DNA of 64,000 bases from an uncultured Sulfitobacter sp. (GTDB taxonomy: Bacteria; Pseudomonadota; Alphaproteobacteria; Rhodobacterales; Rhodobacteraceae): NCBI RefSeq assembly GCF_947499945.1, contig NZ_CANMQD010000001.1, positions 372,001 to 436,000 on the forward strand, given 5' to 3'. The notes beneath the pieces are model-generated. The model was not told where the DNA came from, searched no databases, and saw nothing but the letters and a program-made list of their open reading frames with translations. Positions 25,240 to 35,101 of this stretch are shown one piece after another (the first letter of the stretch is position 1; each line of letters starts with the position of its first letter). Made by a program: the position numbers and the translations under genes.

Positions 25240-28049
25240 TTGTCGTTCTTGAGGCCCATAAGAGCGGCCGCAAACGGGTTGTCAGGATCAATTTTCTTCT
25301 CGGGCTTTGGCGGACGGGCCGAAAAGTTCTGGCTCTTGTTACCTTTGTCCCCATCACGCTGACCTTTTTTGCCACGCGGGTTGGGCTTGCCCTTGCCTTT
25401 GGGACGATCACCACCCGCAGGCTGTTGCCGACGTGCAGGACGCGCCCATGTGAAGGTATAAAATGTTTCCATCTCCACAGGAGCAATCGCTGCGTCTGCA
25501 GCCTCACCGATCGGCGTTTCAGTCTCGGAGACTTCTGCGATCGGGGCTTCTTCGGTCGGCACCGCCGCTTCGTCGGTCACAGCACCCGCAACAGGTGTTT
25601 CACCCGCATCCATCACGGGCGTATCCGCAGGCACTTCAGTCGCAGGCGGCACCACTTCCATCACGGCCTTCACCTTCGGACGCTCGCCTGCTTCGGCTTT
25701 GTAACCCAAGCCGCGCATGAGATCAGCAAACTGTTCCAGCGTTGTGCCAGAGATCGACAGCATATCGGCCTTCGCCTCAAACCCGCCGCGCGAATCTTCG
25801 CCGCGCAGCATATCCGCCAGACGCTCCAACATATCAATGCGGATCGCGCGTGTACCTGCATTTCTGTAGCCCGACATAGTGTCCGACCCAGTCGGTGCGC
25901 TGGCATCCACAGGAATCGTTACCAAACCCGGAGGGGGCGATTCGGGGAACTCGGAGAGGCCCTTGGTCAGCGACCACAGCACCAGACGCAGGCGCGTCGG
26001 CGCAGGCTTCAAGAGCAGTGGCATGAAGATCGTGAACTGGCCAAACCGTATGCCATGCTTGCGCAGCGCCCCTCGTGCGTCCTGATCCAGTGACTTCACT
26101 TCCTCGGCCAGATCGGCACGCGGCAGCACGCCAAAACCCTCGACCATGCGGAAAGCAAAGCCACGGGCAAGACCCGTCAACGCCTCGTCATTCTTCAGTG
26201 CGACGAGCGGTTCAAAAAGGCTCGCAACCTTGCGATCGATGAAGTGTTGAAGGCGGCGCTGAACCTTTTGCGCCACGTCCGGACCTGCCACATCGTCCAC
26301 AAATACTTCGACTTGCGGCTTGAGACCGTCAGATCCCGCAACAAGCTTACCCACCGCAGAGCTGCCCCACATCAGGCCACCCTGCTCGGTGAAATCAATC
26401 TCTGTATCGGGCGCATTGTAAAAACGATCCGCACGCAAATGGAACTGCGGGGCCAGCGCTTGGAGCGCCGCCGTCTTGATCGTTTTATTTTCTGCCGTGC
26501 CGGCCCCTTTGTCAGCGCGGAAACGGAAACCGTCCAGCTTGCCTACAAATTCGCCTTCAACGGTTACTTCACCAGTCTCGTTATTTACTTCGGCCACCAT
26601 GGCTTCCTTCTGTCCTAGCCGCCGCAACAAAACTGATGTCCGCCGGTCTACAAATCTTTGGGTCAGGCGTTCGTGTAACGCATCTGACAGTCTGTCTTCT
26701 ACGACACGCGCCTCCCCGCGCCAATGGGTTTCGTCATTTGTCCAACCTTTGCGCTGGGTCACATATGTCCACGTGCGGATAAACGCCAATCGCTTGGACA
26801 ACGCATCGATGTCCCCATCGGTTCGGTCGATGCGCTTTATTTGTCGTGCGAGCCAGTCGTCGGGAATGCTGCCGCGCTGGTGCAGGTGGTTGTAAATATG
26901 CTCCAACAGATTGGCATGCTCTGCATGACTGATGGACCGAAAATCAGGGATGCGGCACACATCCCAAAGCAATTTAACCGAAGGTCCGTCTGTGCAGCGC
27001 GCAGCAATCTCCGCATCCTCACCCAAATATTTTAGCACCCGCAGGTCATCCGCTTCGCGTGCTTTGACCAGCCGCTCGTGATCTGGCCCCACTTCCAGCG
27101 ACTTCACCAGCGCCGCGATGGTGCCAAACTGCAAATGCGGGTTACGCCAGTTGATCTTGTTCTGCGGGGTAAAGCGGTGATCCATTATCGCCTGCGCCAC
27201 CCCTTCATCCAATGGATGCACATCGCCTGTGACGCCAAAGGTGCCGTTCTTCATTCCCCGCCCTGCACGTCCTGCGATCTGGGCCAACTCATTGGGGGCA
27301 AGGGGCCGCATGCGCCGCCCGTCAAACTTGGTCAAGCTGCTGAAGGCCACATGGTCCACGTCGAGGTTGAGGCCCATCCCGATGGCATCCGTTGCCACCA
27401 GATAATCAACCTCGCCATTTTGATACATATCAACCTGCGCATTGCGCGTGCGCGGGCTGAGCGAGCCCATAACAACGGCTGCACCGCCTTTCTGGCGGCG
27501 GATCAATTCGGCGATAGCGTATACATTTTCAACTGAAAATCCAACAATCGCACTGCGCGGGCGCATTCGGCTAATCTTTTTTTGCCCTGAATAGGTTAGT
27601 TCCGACATCCGCTCACGGCGCACGAACTGCGCTTCCGGCACCAGCTCTGCAATCGTGCCCCGCATGGTGTCGGACCCCATAAACAGCGTCTCGTGCAGGC
27701 CGCGCGAGCGCAACAAACGGTCTGTAAACACGTGCCCTCGCTCAGGATCGGCACAAAGCTGTATCTCGTCGATGGCCACAAAATCCGCCCCCATGCCGTC
27801 AGGCATCGCTTCCACGGTACAGACCCAATACTGCGTGCGCGGTGGCACAATCCGCTCTTCGCCCGTTACAAGCGCTACAACAGACGGCCCGCGTGCCGCA
27901 ACGATGCGGTCGTACACTTCACGCGCCAAAAGACGCAGCGGCAGGCCAATAATCCCCGTCCGGTGCCCCAGCATCCGCTCAATCGCGTAGGTCGTTTTTC
28001 CGGTGTTGGTGGGGCCTAAAACGGCCACAACCCTGCCTTGCGTATTCAC
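25236..28049 (-). CDS. SUV3-like superfamily 2 RNA/DNA helicase
   Basis: The 937-residue protein begins directly with the ATPase core: Walker A GPTNTGKTTYAIERML, motif II as DEIQ (FVAIDEIQLCADPERGHVFTDRLL) instead of DExH, and motif VI AQIAGRAGRG. This pattern is typical of the mitochondrial Suv3 family. A C-terminal Suv3-like region follows, then an acidic, Ala/Pro/Glu-rich low-complexity segment (about 800-880) and a basic tail (RPKGKGKPNPRGKKGQRDGDKG) likely to bind RNA. It probably works in RNA decay or ribosome assembly. It is the first of a coupled set with the S4 protein and is 19 bases from the TPR gene. Confidence 0.88.
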   Translation of the reverse strand: MNTQGRVVAVLGPTNTGKTTYAIERMLGHRTGIIGLPLRLLAREVYDRIVAARGPSVVALVTGEERIVPPRTQYWVCTVEAMPDGMGADFVAIDEIQLCADPERGHVFTDRLLRSRGLHETLFMGSDTMRGTIAELVPEAQFVRRERMSELTYSGQKKISRMRPRSAIVGFSVENVYAIAELIRRQKGGAAVVMGSLSPRTRNAQVDMYQNGEVDYLVATDAIGMGLNLDVDHVAFSSLTKFDGRRMRPLAPNELAQIAGRAGRGMKNGTFGVTGDVHPLDEGVAQAIMDHRFTPQNKINWRNPHLQFGTIAALVKSLEVGPDHERLVKAREADDLRVLKYLGEDAEIAARCTDGPSVKLLWDVCRIPDFRSISHAEHANLLEHIYNHLHQRGSIPDDWLARQIKRIDRTDGDIDALSKRLAFIRTWTYVTQRKGWTNDETHWRGEARVVEDRLSDALHERLTQRFVDRRTSVLLRRLGQKEAMVAEVNNETGEVTVEGEFVGKLDGFRFRADKGAGTAENKTIKTAALQALAPQFHLRADRFYNAPDTEIDFTEQGGLMWGSSAVGKLVAGSDGLKPQVEVFVDDVAGPDVAQKVQRRLQHFIDRKVASLFEPLVALKNDEALTGLARGFAFRMVEGFGVLPRADLAEEVKSLDQDARGALRKHGIRFGQFTIFMPLLLKPAPTRLRLVLWSLTKGLSEFPESPPPGLVTIPVDASAPTGSDTMSGYRNAGTRAIRIDMLERLADMLRGEDSRGGFEAKADMLSISGTTLEQFADLMRGLGYKAEAGERPKVKAVMEVVPPATEVPADTPVMDAGETPVAGAVTDEAAVPTEEAPIAEVSETETPIGEAADAAIAPVEMETFYTFTWARPARRQQPAGGDRPKGKGKPNPRGKKGQRDGDKGNKSQNFSARPPKPEKKIDPDNPFAAALMGLKNDK

Positions 28050-28068
28050 CGCAATTTCCTAACTTGGA

Positions 28069-28632
28069 TTAGAGTGTACGCCCGATGCCTTCGGATTTCA
28101 GCTGCTCAAGCGCCTTTTCGGCGTTCTCGTGATGCGGGTTCAGTGCCAAAACACGGCGATAAAGTTCTGCGGCGCGGCGACTGTCGCCCAATTCCTCAAA
28201 CAACACGCCAAGGCCGAAAATAGCGTTAAAATTATCAGGATTCAGCGCAAGAGCCGTCTCAAGATCATCCAGCGCGGGACCATACAGATCAGCACGGTAA
28301 TAAGCAGTGGCCCTTGCATGGAACCCCTCGGCAAAATCCGGCGCGTGGTCTGTGAGAGCTGTCAAATGGTCAATCGCAACCGAAAACTCCCCTACCGCCA
28401 GCGCATCGCGCCCACGCTTGAGAAGCAGGTCCATCGCGGCAGAGCCCGACTTGGACCATTCCCGCTGGATGTTCCGCTCGGCCGCTTTCGCCTGTTCGGG
28501 CGGGGCGGTGCGCAAGGCTTCCAACAGCTCCGCAACCTGCGGGCTTTGCTCGGCATTTGCGGGGCCGCACAGCAACACAAGCACGCCAAGTGCCGTAACG
28601 GTATGTTTGAGGTTGACGATGTATCTGACCAT
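28069..28632 (-). CDS. exported tetratricopeptide-repeat protein
   Basis: The 187-residue product has a signal peptide (VTALGVLVLLCGPANA, cleaved before EQSPQVAEL). Several TPR units follow, with the typical Ala/Gly/Tyr spacing (FAEGFHARATAYYRADLYGPALDDLETALALNPDNFNAIFGLGVLFEELGDSRRAAELYRRVLALNPHHENAEKALEQL). It should be a periplasmic scaffold protein. It lies 19 bases upstream of the helicase gene on the same strand and is divergent from the SCP2 gene. No specific partner can be named. Confidence 0.85.
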   Translation of the reverse strand: MVRYIVNLKHTVTALGVLVLLCGPANAEQSPQVAELLEALRTAPPEQAKAAERNIQREWSKSGSAAMDLLLKRGRDALAVGEFSVAIDHLTALTDHAPDFAEGFHARATAYYRADLYGPALDDLETALALNPDNFNAIFGLGVLFEELGDSRRAAELYRRVLALNPHHENAEKALEQLKSEGIGRTL

Positions 28633-28710
28633 AACAAAGGTGAATGTAACAGGTGGGGGGCTGAATTCCAGTGATGTCCGCCACCATTTGCCAAAAAAGG
28701 GCTAAATATA

Positions 28711-29001
28711 ATGAGCGACATGATTAACGAAGCTGTAAAAGTACTGACTGCAAAGATGGATGGCGTTGAAATCGGCGGCACAGTCAAGTTCGAGATCGAA
28801 GGCGAAGGATGCGTTATGGTTAACGATACCGACGTCCACGCAGGCGACGAGGAAGCGGATGTGACGCTCACCGCCGATCCTGAAACATTCCAAGGCATCA
28901 TGAGTGGTGACACAAACCCGACATCTGCCTTTATGACTGGTAAACTCAAAGTAGACGGTGACATGGGCATGGCGATGAAACTCGCTTCTGCACTGGCGTA
29001 A
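28711..29001 (+). CDS. SCP2 sterol-binding-domain protein
   Basis: The 96-residue protein is almost entirely one SCP2 lipid-binding domain (VEIGGTVKFEIEGEGCVMVNDTDVHAGDEEADVTLTADPETFQGIMSGDTNPTSAFMTGKLKVDGDMGMAMKLASAL). It probably carries acyl chains or other hydrophobic ligands in the cytoplasm. The lysophospholipase-like gene begins 13 bases downstream, so the pair may act on membrane lipids. Confidence 0.9.
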   Translation: MSDMINEAVKVLTAKMDGVEIGGTVKFEIEGEGCVMVNDTDVHAGDEEADVTLTADPETFQGIMSGDTNPTSAFMTGKLKVDGDMGMAMKLASALA

Positions 29002-29014
29002 CCGACACAAACCG

Positions 29015-29962
29015 ATGACCCTTACGCCTGCGCCTTTGTTCACCGATATCCACCCCGGACCTGATCCGGCGCAGGCCTATTGGGCCGAGACATCTGACGG
29101 AAAACGGATACGGCTGGGCGTGTGGTCCATTGACGGTTCAAAAGGGACGGTGCTCATATTTCCGGGCCGCACTGAATACATTGAAAAATATGGCCCCGCC
29201 GCTGCCGAGTTCGCCGCGCGAGGCCTGTCATCCATAGCAATCGACTGGCGCGGTCAGGGTCTTGCCGACAGGATGCTGGATGATCCGCTGATCGGGCATG
29301 TCGACCATTTCCCCGACTATCAAAAAGACGTGGCCGCCCTAATGCGGGCCGCACGAAGCCTCAATTTGCCCCGCCCCTATTTCCTTGTGGCCCACTCCAT
29401 GGGCGGTAGCATCGGCCTGCGTGCTGTAATGGAGGGGCTGGCCGTGCAGGCGGCGGCATTCTCCGCGCCCATGTGGGGCATCCACATCGCACCACACATG
29501 CGCCTGCCTGCAAAACTGCTCAGCACATGGATGCCAAAGTTCAATCAGGGTCACCGCCTGCCTGTTGGCACCACCAGCACTCCCTACCCGCTCACAGCGC
29601 CGTTTGAAGATAATATGCTGACGACGGACCCGGAAATGTACGACATGATGCGAGATCAGTTCATCGCCCATCCCGAGCTACAGCTCGGCGGACCAAGCTA
29701 TGTCTGGCTCCGCGAAGCGCTGGCAGAGACAAAGCATCTGGCCCAGCGTGCGGCCCCCAACCTTATTTGCACCACCTTTGTAGGCACAAACGAGCGTATC
29801 GTGGATGTGCCGCGCATCTATGCCCGAATGAACGGTTGGAAGGGTGGCCAGTTACGAGAAGTCGAAGGCGGTGAACACGAGGTTTTGATGGAGATACCCG
29901 AACTCAGAACACCCATTTTTGACGAGATCGCACACCTCTTTCTTAACACCACCACAGGATAG
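29015..29962 (+). CDS. alpha/beta-hydrolase, lysophospholipase-like
   Basis: The 315-residue enzyme follows the PldB/monoglyceride-lipase pattern: oxyanion region (LIFPGRTEYIEKYGPAAAEFAARGLSSIAIDWRGQGLADR), nucleophile elbow with Ser in VAHSMGGSIGLRAV (about residue 130) and a late catalytic His (EGGEHEVLMEIPELR). It probably removes a fatty acid from lysophospholipid or monoacylglycerol. It lies in a likely operon with the SCP2 gene. No signal peptide is evident. Confidence 0.88.
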   Translation: MTLTPAPLFTDIHPGPDPAQAYWAETSDGKRIRLGVWSIDGSKGTVLIFPGRTEYIEKYGPAAAEFAARGLSSIAIDWRGQGLADRMLDDPLIGHVDHFPDYQKDVAALMRAARSLNLPRPYFLVAHSMGGSIGLRAVMEGLAVQAAAFSAPMWGIHIAPHMRLPAKLLSTWMPKFNQGHRLPVGTTSTPYPLTAPFEDNMLTTDPEMYDMMRDQFIAHPELQLGGPSYVWLREALAETKHLAQRAAPNLICTTFVGTNERIVDVPRIYARMNGWKGGQLREVEGGEHEVLMEIPELRTPIFDEIAHLFLNTTTG

Positions 29963-30012
29963 ACCTGCGACTAGGGCTGGCCCTGCCCGCTTTGTCGCCT
30001 AAGTTAAGCGGC

Positions 30013-31038
30013 ATGAGCAAAACACCCGTCCTCACATTTAGCCCCGAAGGCATCTATTGCCCCGCTGGCGATTTCTACATCGATCCATGGCGGAGGGTGG
30101 ACCGCGCACTTATCACCCACGGCCATGCAGACCACTCCCGCTGGGGCATGGGGTCTTATCTCGCAACCCACGATGCCCTGCCCGTAATGCGTCACCGCTT
30201 AGGCGACATCGTTGCCGAGGGTATCGCTTACGGCGAACAGCGCACCATCGGCGATGCCACCGTTTCCTTCCATCCCGCAGGCCACGTGCCTGGTTCCGCC
30301 CAGATCCGTGTCGAAGTCGATGGCGAAGTCTGGGTCGCCTCAGGTGATTATAAAGTCATCGACGACGGCGTGAGCACCCCGTTCGAGCCTGTCCGCTGCC
30401 ACCACTTCATTACGGAAAGCACCTTTGGCCTGCCGGTCTTTCATTGGGAGCCCCAAGAGGTCGTCGCGCAGCAGATCAACGATTGGTGGCGCAACTGTAT
30501 CGCCAACGGTAAAACCGCCATCCTCGGCGCCTATTCACTGGGAAAGGCACAGCGCCTCATCTCCATGCTCGACCCCTCCCTCGGTCCGATCCTGTGCCAC
30601 ACGGCAATTGAAAATACGAACGCTGTCATGCGCACCCAAGGCATCATTTTGCCCGACACGGTGCTGGCAAACAAAGACGTGAGCGCCAAGACCCACGCAG
30701 GCGCTATGGTAATCGCGCCACCCTCCGCTCTCGGCTCCGCATGGTCCAAAAAATTTGGCCCCCAAGAGAGCGGCTTCGCCTCAGGCTGGATGGCTATGCG
30801 CGGTGTTCGACGCCGCCGCGCAGGTGATCGGGGCTTTATCATCTCCGATCATGCCGATTGGGCGGGACTGCTTTGGGCAATCAAACAAACGGAAGCTGAA
30901 AATATATATGTTACACACGGTTATACTGATATCTTCGCGCGATACTTGAACGAGAATGGGTATCACGCCCAAGTCGTCCCAACCCAGTTCGAAGGCGAAA
31001 GCCTCGATCCTAAAGATGATAGTGGAGAAGCCGCATGA
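30013..31038 (+). CDS. ligase-associated MBL-fold DNA exonuclease
   Basis: The 341-residue protein is a metallo-beta-lactamase/beta-CASP nuclease (ALITHGHADHSRWGMGSYLATHDALP gives the HxHxDH zinc motif; FHPAGHVPGSAQIRVE and SDHADWAGLLW supply later ligands). It belongs to the small mRNA-3'-processing-like exonucleases that pair with an ATP-dependent DNA ligase in bacterial repair clusters. I start it at the ATG at 30013 (MSKTPVLTF); the track uses a TTG seven codons earlier. Its stop overlaps the ligase start as ATGA. Confidence 0.88.
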   Translation: MSKTPVLTFSPEGIYCPAGDFYIDPWRRVDRALITHGHADHSRWGMGSYLATHDALPVMRHRLGDIVAEGIAYGEQRTIGDATVSFHPAGHVPGSAQIRVEVDGEVWVASGDYKVIDDGVSTPFEPVRCHHFITESTFGLPVFHWEPQEVVAQQINDWWRNCIANGKTAILGAYSLGKAQRLISMLDPSLGPILCHTAIENTNAVMRTQGIILPDTVLANKDVSAKTHAGAMVIAPPSALGSAWSKKFGPQESGFASGWMAMRGVRRRRAGDRGFIISDHADWAGLLWAIKQTEAENIYVTHGYTDIFARYLNENGYHAQVVPTQFEGESLDPKDDSGEAA

Positions 31039-32633
31039 AAGCCTTTGCGGCCCTATTCACCGCCATTGATCAGAGCACTAAAACTACAATTAAAGTCAAT
31101 GCCTTATCCGACTACTTTCAAGAAGCAGATGACATTGACAAACTCTGGACCATTGCGCTGTTTTCCGGTCGCCGCCCCAAGCGTGCTGTTACTACAACCA
31201 AATTACGGGAATGGGGAGCCGAAGTTGCAGGTGTCCCGCTCTGGCTCTTCGAGGAATGCTACCCCATCGTTGGCGATCTGGCAGAAACAATCGCCCTTGT
31301 CCTGCCCCCCAACCAGACGACTGACAACCGTTCCCTCTCCCAATGGATCACCGATCTGCGCGAGGTCTATAAAGCCGATGACGAGGCAAAGAAGGCGTTT
31401 GTGCTGGACGCTTGGGCGCGGCTCGGGGGCACGGAACGCTTCATCTTTAACAAGCTTATAACAGGCGGCATGCGCGTTGGCGTGAGCCAGAAACTGATGA
31501 CCCGAGCATTGGCACGCGCCACGATGCGCGACGAATCCGAGCTCGCCCACCGCCTCATGGGCAACTGGCATCCTGACGATACCACATGGCACGCGCTGAT
31601 TGAGGCTGAGGATGCGTCCGCCGATGCCTCGCGTCCTTATCCCTTCTATCTCGCCTATGCTATCGAAGGCGGGCCTGACGCTCTGGAAACGCCAGAAGAC
31701 TGGCGTGCAGAATGGAAATGGGACGGCATCCGCGGTCAGCTTATCCTGCGCGGCGGTGAACACTTTGTGTGGTCGCGAGGCGAGGAGTTGATGACAGACC
31801 GTTTCCCGGAACTTGCCCGCGCTGTTGACTACCTCCCCGATGGCACTGTCCTCGACGGTGAACTCCTTGTCTGGCATGCGGGGGAGGAATACCCCGCCAG
31901 CTTCAACACCCTCCAGCCCCGCATTGGCCGCAAAACCGTGCCGAAAAAGTTGCTGACCGATGCACCTGTCGTCCTTCACGCCTACGACCTCATCGAATGG
32001 CAAGGCGCGGACATCCGCCATCTGCCATTCGCCGAACGCCGTGCCATGCTGGAGCAAGCCTGCAAGGACCTCGCCCCAGAAGCACCCGTCAAACTCTCCC
32101 CCCAGCTCCCCTTTAAAACACCCGCAGACCTGCACGCTTACCGCGACCGCGCCCGCGGGGCCCACGCCGAAGGTCTCATGCTCAAACGCGCAGACAGCCC
32201 CTACCTCGCTGGCCGCAAGAAAGGCGACTGGTGGAAATGGAAACTCGCGCCGCTCACCATTGATGCCGTGATGATCTATGCCCAAGCAGGCTCAGGTCGC
32301 CGCGCGAACCTCTTTACCGATTACACATTTGCAGTCCGTGACGGCGATGCCCTCGTCCCCTTCACAAAGGCCTACTCAGGCCTCACCGACAAGGAGTTCC
32401 GCCAGATTACCACATGGGTCCGCAAAAACACGCTCCAACGTTTTGGCCCCGTGCGGCAGGTCACCCCGCATCACGTATTCGAGATCGCATTCGAGGGCAT
32501 CCAAGCCTCGCCGCGTCACAAATCCGGCGTGGCCCTGCGCTTCCCCCGAATGCTGCGCTGGCGCCACGATAAACCGCTATCAGAGGCCAATACACTGGAC
32601 GATCTGAACGAGATGCTGCGGATATTCGGCTGA
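31035..32633 (+). CDS. ATP-dependent DNA ligase
   Basis: The 532-residue enzyme has the three ligase domains. An N-terminal DNA-binding domain (1-190) is followed by the adenylation domain with the lysine motif EWKWDGIRGQL (K near residue 231) and the later motifs LDGELLVW, AEGLMLKRADSPYLAGRKKGDWWKWKL. The OB-fold domain ends with PRMLRWRHDKPLSEANTLDDLNEML. It is the ligase half of a repair module. The helicase and phosphoesterase genes that often complete this module are not adjacent here; an M3 peptidase follows. Confidence 0.92.
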   Translation: MKAFAALFTAIDQSTKTTIKVNALSDYFQEADDIDKLWTIALFSGRRPKRAVTTTKLREWGAEVAGVPLWLFEECYPIVGDLAETIALVLPPNQTTDNRSLSQWITDLREVYKADDEAKKAFVLDAWARLGGTERFIFNKLITGGMRVGVSQKLMTRALARATMRDESELAHRLMGNWHPDDTTWHALIEAEDASADASRPYPFYLAYAIEGGPDALETPEDWRAEWKWDGIRGQLILRGGEHFVWSRGEELMTDRFPELARAVDYLPDGTVLDGELLVWHAGEEYPASFNTLQPRIGRKTVPKKLLTDAPVVLHAYDLIEWQGADIRHLPFAERRAMLEQACKDLAPEAPVKLSPQLPFKTPADLHAYRDRARGAHAEGLMLKRADSPYLAGRKKGDWWKWKLAPLTIDAVMIYAQAGSGRRANLFTDYTFAVRDGDALVPFTKAYSGLTDKEFRQITTWVRKNTLQRFGPVRQVTPHHVFEIAFEGIQASPRHKSGVALRFPRMLRWRHDKPLSEANTLDDLNEMLRIFG

Positions 32634-32692
32634 CGCCTTGCCCCTCGTGCGACGCGCCCTTACCTATGCTCCAAACGATCAAAGGATTACCG

Positions 32693-34513
32693 ATGTTTAC
32701 CCTCCCTTTCCCCGTCCGCGACGCCAATGCCTCTGGTGGCAAACCCGACTTCGGCGACCTGCCCGAATGGAATCTCAACGACCTCTACACCGCCGAGGAC
32801 GCCCCGGAGCTCAAGCGCGATCTGGACTGGCTGGAGCAATCCTGCGCCAGTTTCGCCGCTGACTATGAGGGCAAGCTGGGAGCCCTAGACGCCGCAGGCC
32901 TCTTGGAGTGCGTGTTGCGCAACGAGAAGATCAACCAGATCGCAGGGCGCATTATGTCCTACGCAGGTCTGCGCTACTACCAACTGACCACCGACTCGGG
33001 CCGCGCCAAATTCATGTCCGACATGCAAGAAGCAATCACTAACTTCACCACCCCGCTGGTCTTTTTCACGCTGGAACTGAACACACTAGAGGATGCCCAC
33101 CTCGACGCCCTGCTGGGCCAAAACGCCGACCTCGCCCGCTACACCCCGATATTCGAGCGTATACGCGCGATGAAGCCCTACCAGCTTAGCGACGAGATGG
33201 AGAAATTCCTGCACGATATGGGCGTTGTCGGTGACGCCTGGGAGCGTCTGTTCGACGAGACAATCGCAGGCCTGCAATTCGACGTGAACGGGGAGACGCT
33301 CGGCATCGAGGGCACGCTGAACCTCATGACCGACCCCAACCGCGATAACCGCGAAGCGGGCGCGCGCGAGCTGGCCGATGTGTTTGGCGAAAACGTCAAA
33401 ACATTTGCGCGTGTGCACAACACACAGGCCAAGGAAAAAGAAATCATGGACCGTTGGCGTGGCATGGAGACCGCGCAAACCGCCCGTCACCTGAGCAATC
33501 AGGTAGAGCCCGAAGTGGTTGAGGCCCTGCGCGACGCGGTGGTCAAAGCATATCCCAAACTCTCGCACCGCTATTATGCGCTGAAAAAGAAATGGCTTGG
33601 CCTCGACACTATGCAGGTCTGGGACCGCAATGCCCCCTTGCCGATGGAAGACCCCAAGATCGTCGATTGGCCCACAGCCGAAAAGATGGTCATGGACGCC
33701 TACTCCGCCTTTGATCCGCGTATGGGCGAGTTGGCAGAGCCTTTTTTCCGCAAAGGCTGGATCGACGCGGCCGTAAAACCCGGCAAAGCGCCTGGTGCCT
33801 TCGCCCACCCCACCGTTACGGATGTACATCCCTACGTCATGCTCAACTACCTAGGCAAACCCCGTGACGTGATGACCCTCGCGCATGAATTGGGCCACGG
33901 CGTGCACCAAGTTCTCGCCGCTGGTCAAGGCGAAATGCTCTCCTCCACCCCGCTGACACTGGCCGAAACCGCGTCGGTGTTTGGCGAAATGCTCACCTTC
34001 CGCAAAATGCTCGAAGGGGCCAAGACCACCTCCGAGCGTCGCATCCTGCTCGCGGGCAAAGTCGAGGACATGATCAACACCGTCGTGCGCCAGATCGCGT
34101 TCTACGATTTCGAATGCAAGCTCCACGCCGCCCGCCGCAAGGGCGAGCTGACCCCAGACGACATCAACGCGCTGTGGATGAGCGTCCAAGCCGAGAGCCT
34201 TGGGCCAGAGTTTGAGTTTATGGACGGATACGAAACCTTCTGGGCCTATATCCCGCACTTCATCCACTCGCCCTTCTACGTCTACGCCTACGCCTTTGGC
34301 GACGGCCTCGTGAACGCGCTCTATGCCGTTTACGCCGAAGGTCACGAGGGATTTGAGGAAAAGTACTTTGACATGCTCAAAGCAGGCGGCTCCAAGCACC
34401 ACAAAGAACTGCTCGCCCCCTTCGGTCTTGACGCCTCTGATCCTGCGTTCTGGGACAAAGGGCTGAGTATGATTTCAGGCTTCATTGATGAATTGGAAGC
34501 CATGGAAGAATAA
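32693..34513 (+). CDS. M3-family oligoendopeptidase (PepF-like)
   Basis: The 606-residue cytoplasmic zinc peptidase has the M3 active-site motif HELGHGVHQ (TLAHELGHGVHQVLAAGQGEMLSSTPLTLAETASVFGEML, around residue 405), with the downstream Glu as third ligand. The N-terminal half is the helical substrate-channel domain (LDAAGLLECVLRNEKINQIAGRIMSYAGLRYYQL). It should degrade short peptides. I start at the ATG at 32693 with AAAGGA upstream; the track's ORF begins nine codons earlier. It is not clearly in an operon with the ligase. Confidence 0.9.
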   Translation: MFTLPFPVRDANASGGKPDFGDLPEWNLNDLYTAEDAPELKRDLDWLEQSCASFAADYEGKLGALDAAGLLECVLRNEKINQIAGRIMSYAGLRYYQLTTDSGRAKFMSDMQEAITNFTTPLVFFTLELNTLEDAHLDALLGQNADLARYTPIFERIRAMKPYQLSDEMEKFLHDMGVVGDAWERLFDETIAGLQFDVNGETLGIEGTLNLMTDPNRDNREAGARELADVFGENVKTFARVHNTQAKEKEIMDRWRGMETAQTARHLSNQVEPEVVEALRDAVVKAYPKLSHRYYALKKKWLGLDTMQVWDRNAPLPMEDPKIVDWPTAEKMVMDAYSAFDPRMGELAEPFFRKGWIDAAVKPGKAPGAFAHPTVTDVHPYVMLNYLGKPRDVMTLAHELGHGVHQVLAAGQGEMLSSTPLTLAETASVFGEMLTFRKMLEGAKTTSERRILLAGKVEDMINTVVRQIAFYDFECKLHAARRKGELTPDDINALWMSVQAESLGPEFEFMDGYETFWAYIPHFIHSPFYVYAYAFGDGLVNALYAVYAEGHEGFEEKYFDMLKAGGSKHHKELLAPFGLDASDPAFWDKGLSMISGFIDELEAMEE

Positions 34514-34554
34514 GCCTAAGCCTTACCTCTCTGGGGCCGAATGATCTGGAACGG

Positions 34555-34986
34555 GTGGCTCACATTACTGTGGCCGCCCACCAGATTGCCTTTTCCGGCA
34601 TAGTGGCCGAGGCATTTAAGACTGTGGAAGCAAGCATCGATTTCCACGCGATCTTCGACGCCGACCACGCAATCGGCTTTTTCAGAATTGACAGGGGGGG
34701 GTATTCAAAGGCCTATCCCTGCGCATCAAAAAGCAGCCTTGGATTGCGCGCCTTTATAATTGACCGCGCGCTTCAGGGATGTGGCTATGCCTCTGGGGCC
34801 ATCGCTTTGCTGCGTGGCTATTTGCCACTGCACTATAATGCTGATGCAGTCTTCCTCACTGTCAACATGTCCAATCCCGCCGCGGTTAAATGCTACCTCA
34901 ACGGAGGCTTCGCCGACACCGGAGAGGTCTGGCCTCACGGTATGGCAGGACCACAGTACATCATGCGCCTGTCGTTAGCTTCCTGA
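34555..34986 (+). CDS. GNAT-family N-acetyltransferase
   Basis: The product has GNAT motifs: strand and acetyl-CoA loop (LGLRAFIIDRALQGCGYASGAIALLRGYL) and motif B (VFLTVNMSNPAAVKCYLNGGFADTGEVW). The GTG at 34555 gives 143 residues but misses the first strand of the fold. In the same frame upstream the sequence ISLSLTSLGPNDLERV reads like a normal GNAT start, yet no ATG, GTG or TTG precedes it before the TGA at 34489. The gene may therefore use a rare start codon overlapping the M3 gene, or may have lost its start. The substrate is unknown. Confidence 0.7.
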   Translation: MAHITVAAHQIAFSGIVAEAFKTVEASIDFHAIFDADHAIGFFRIDRGGYSKAYPCASKSSLGLRAFIIDRALQGCGYASGAIALLRGYLPLHYNADAVFLTVNMSNPAAVKCYLNGGFADTGEVWPHGMAGPQYIMRLSLAS

Positions 34987-35101
34987 TCATATGGTCAAAA
35001 GACGGCGTAAAAACAGACTGTTGCCGATAAATCCTTTGACACGTTAACCATAGCAGGGCCACAGTCAGTCGCATACATATAACAATTAAGGCATTTACCG
35101 C

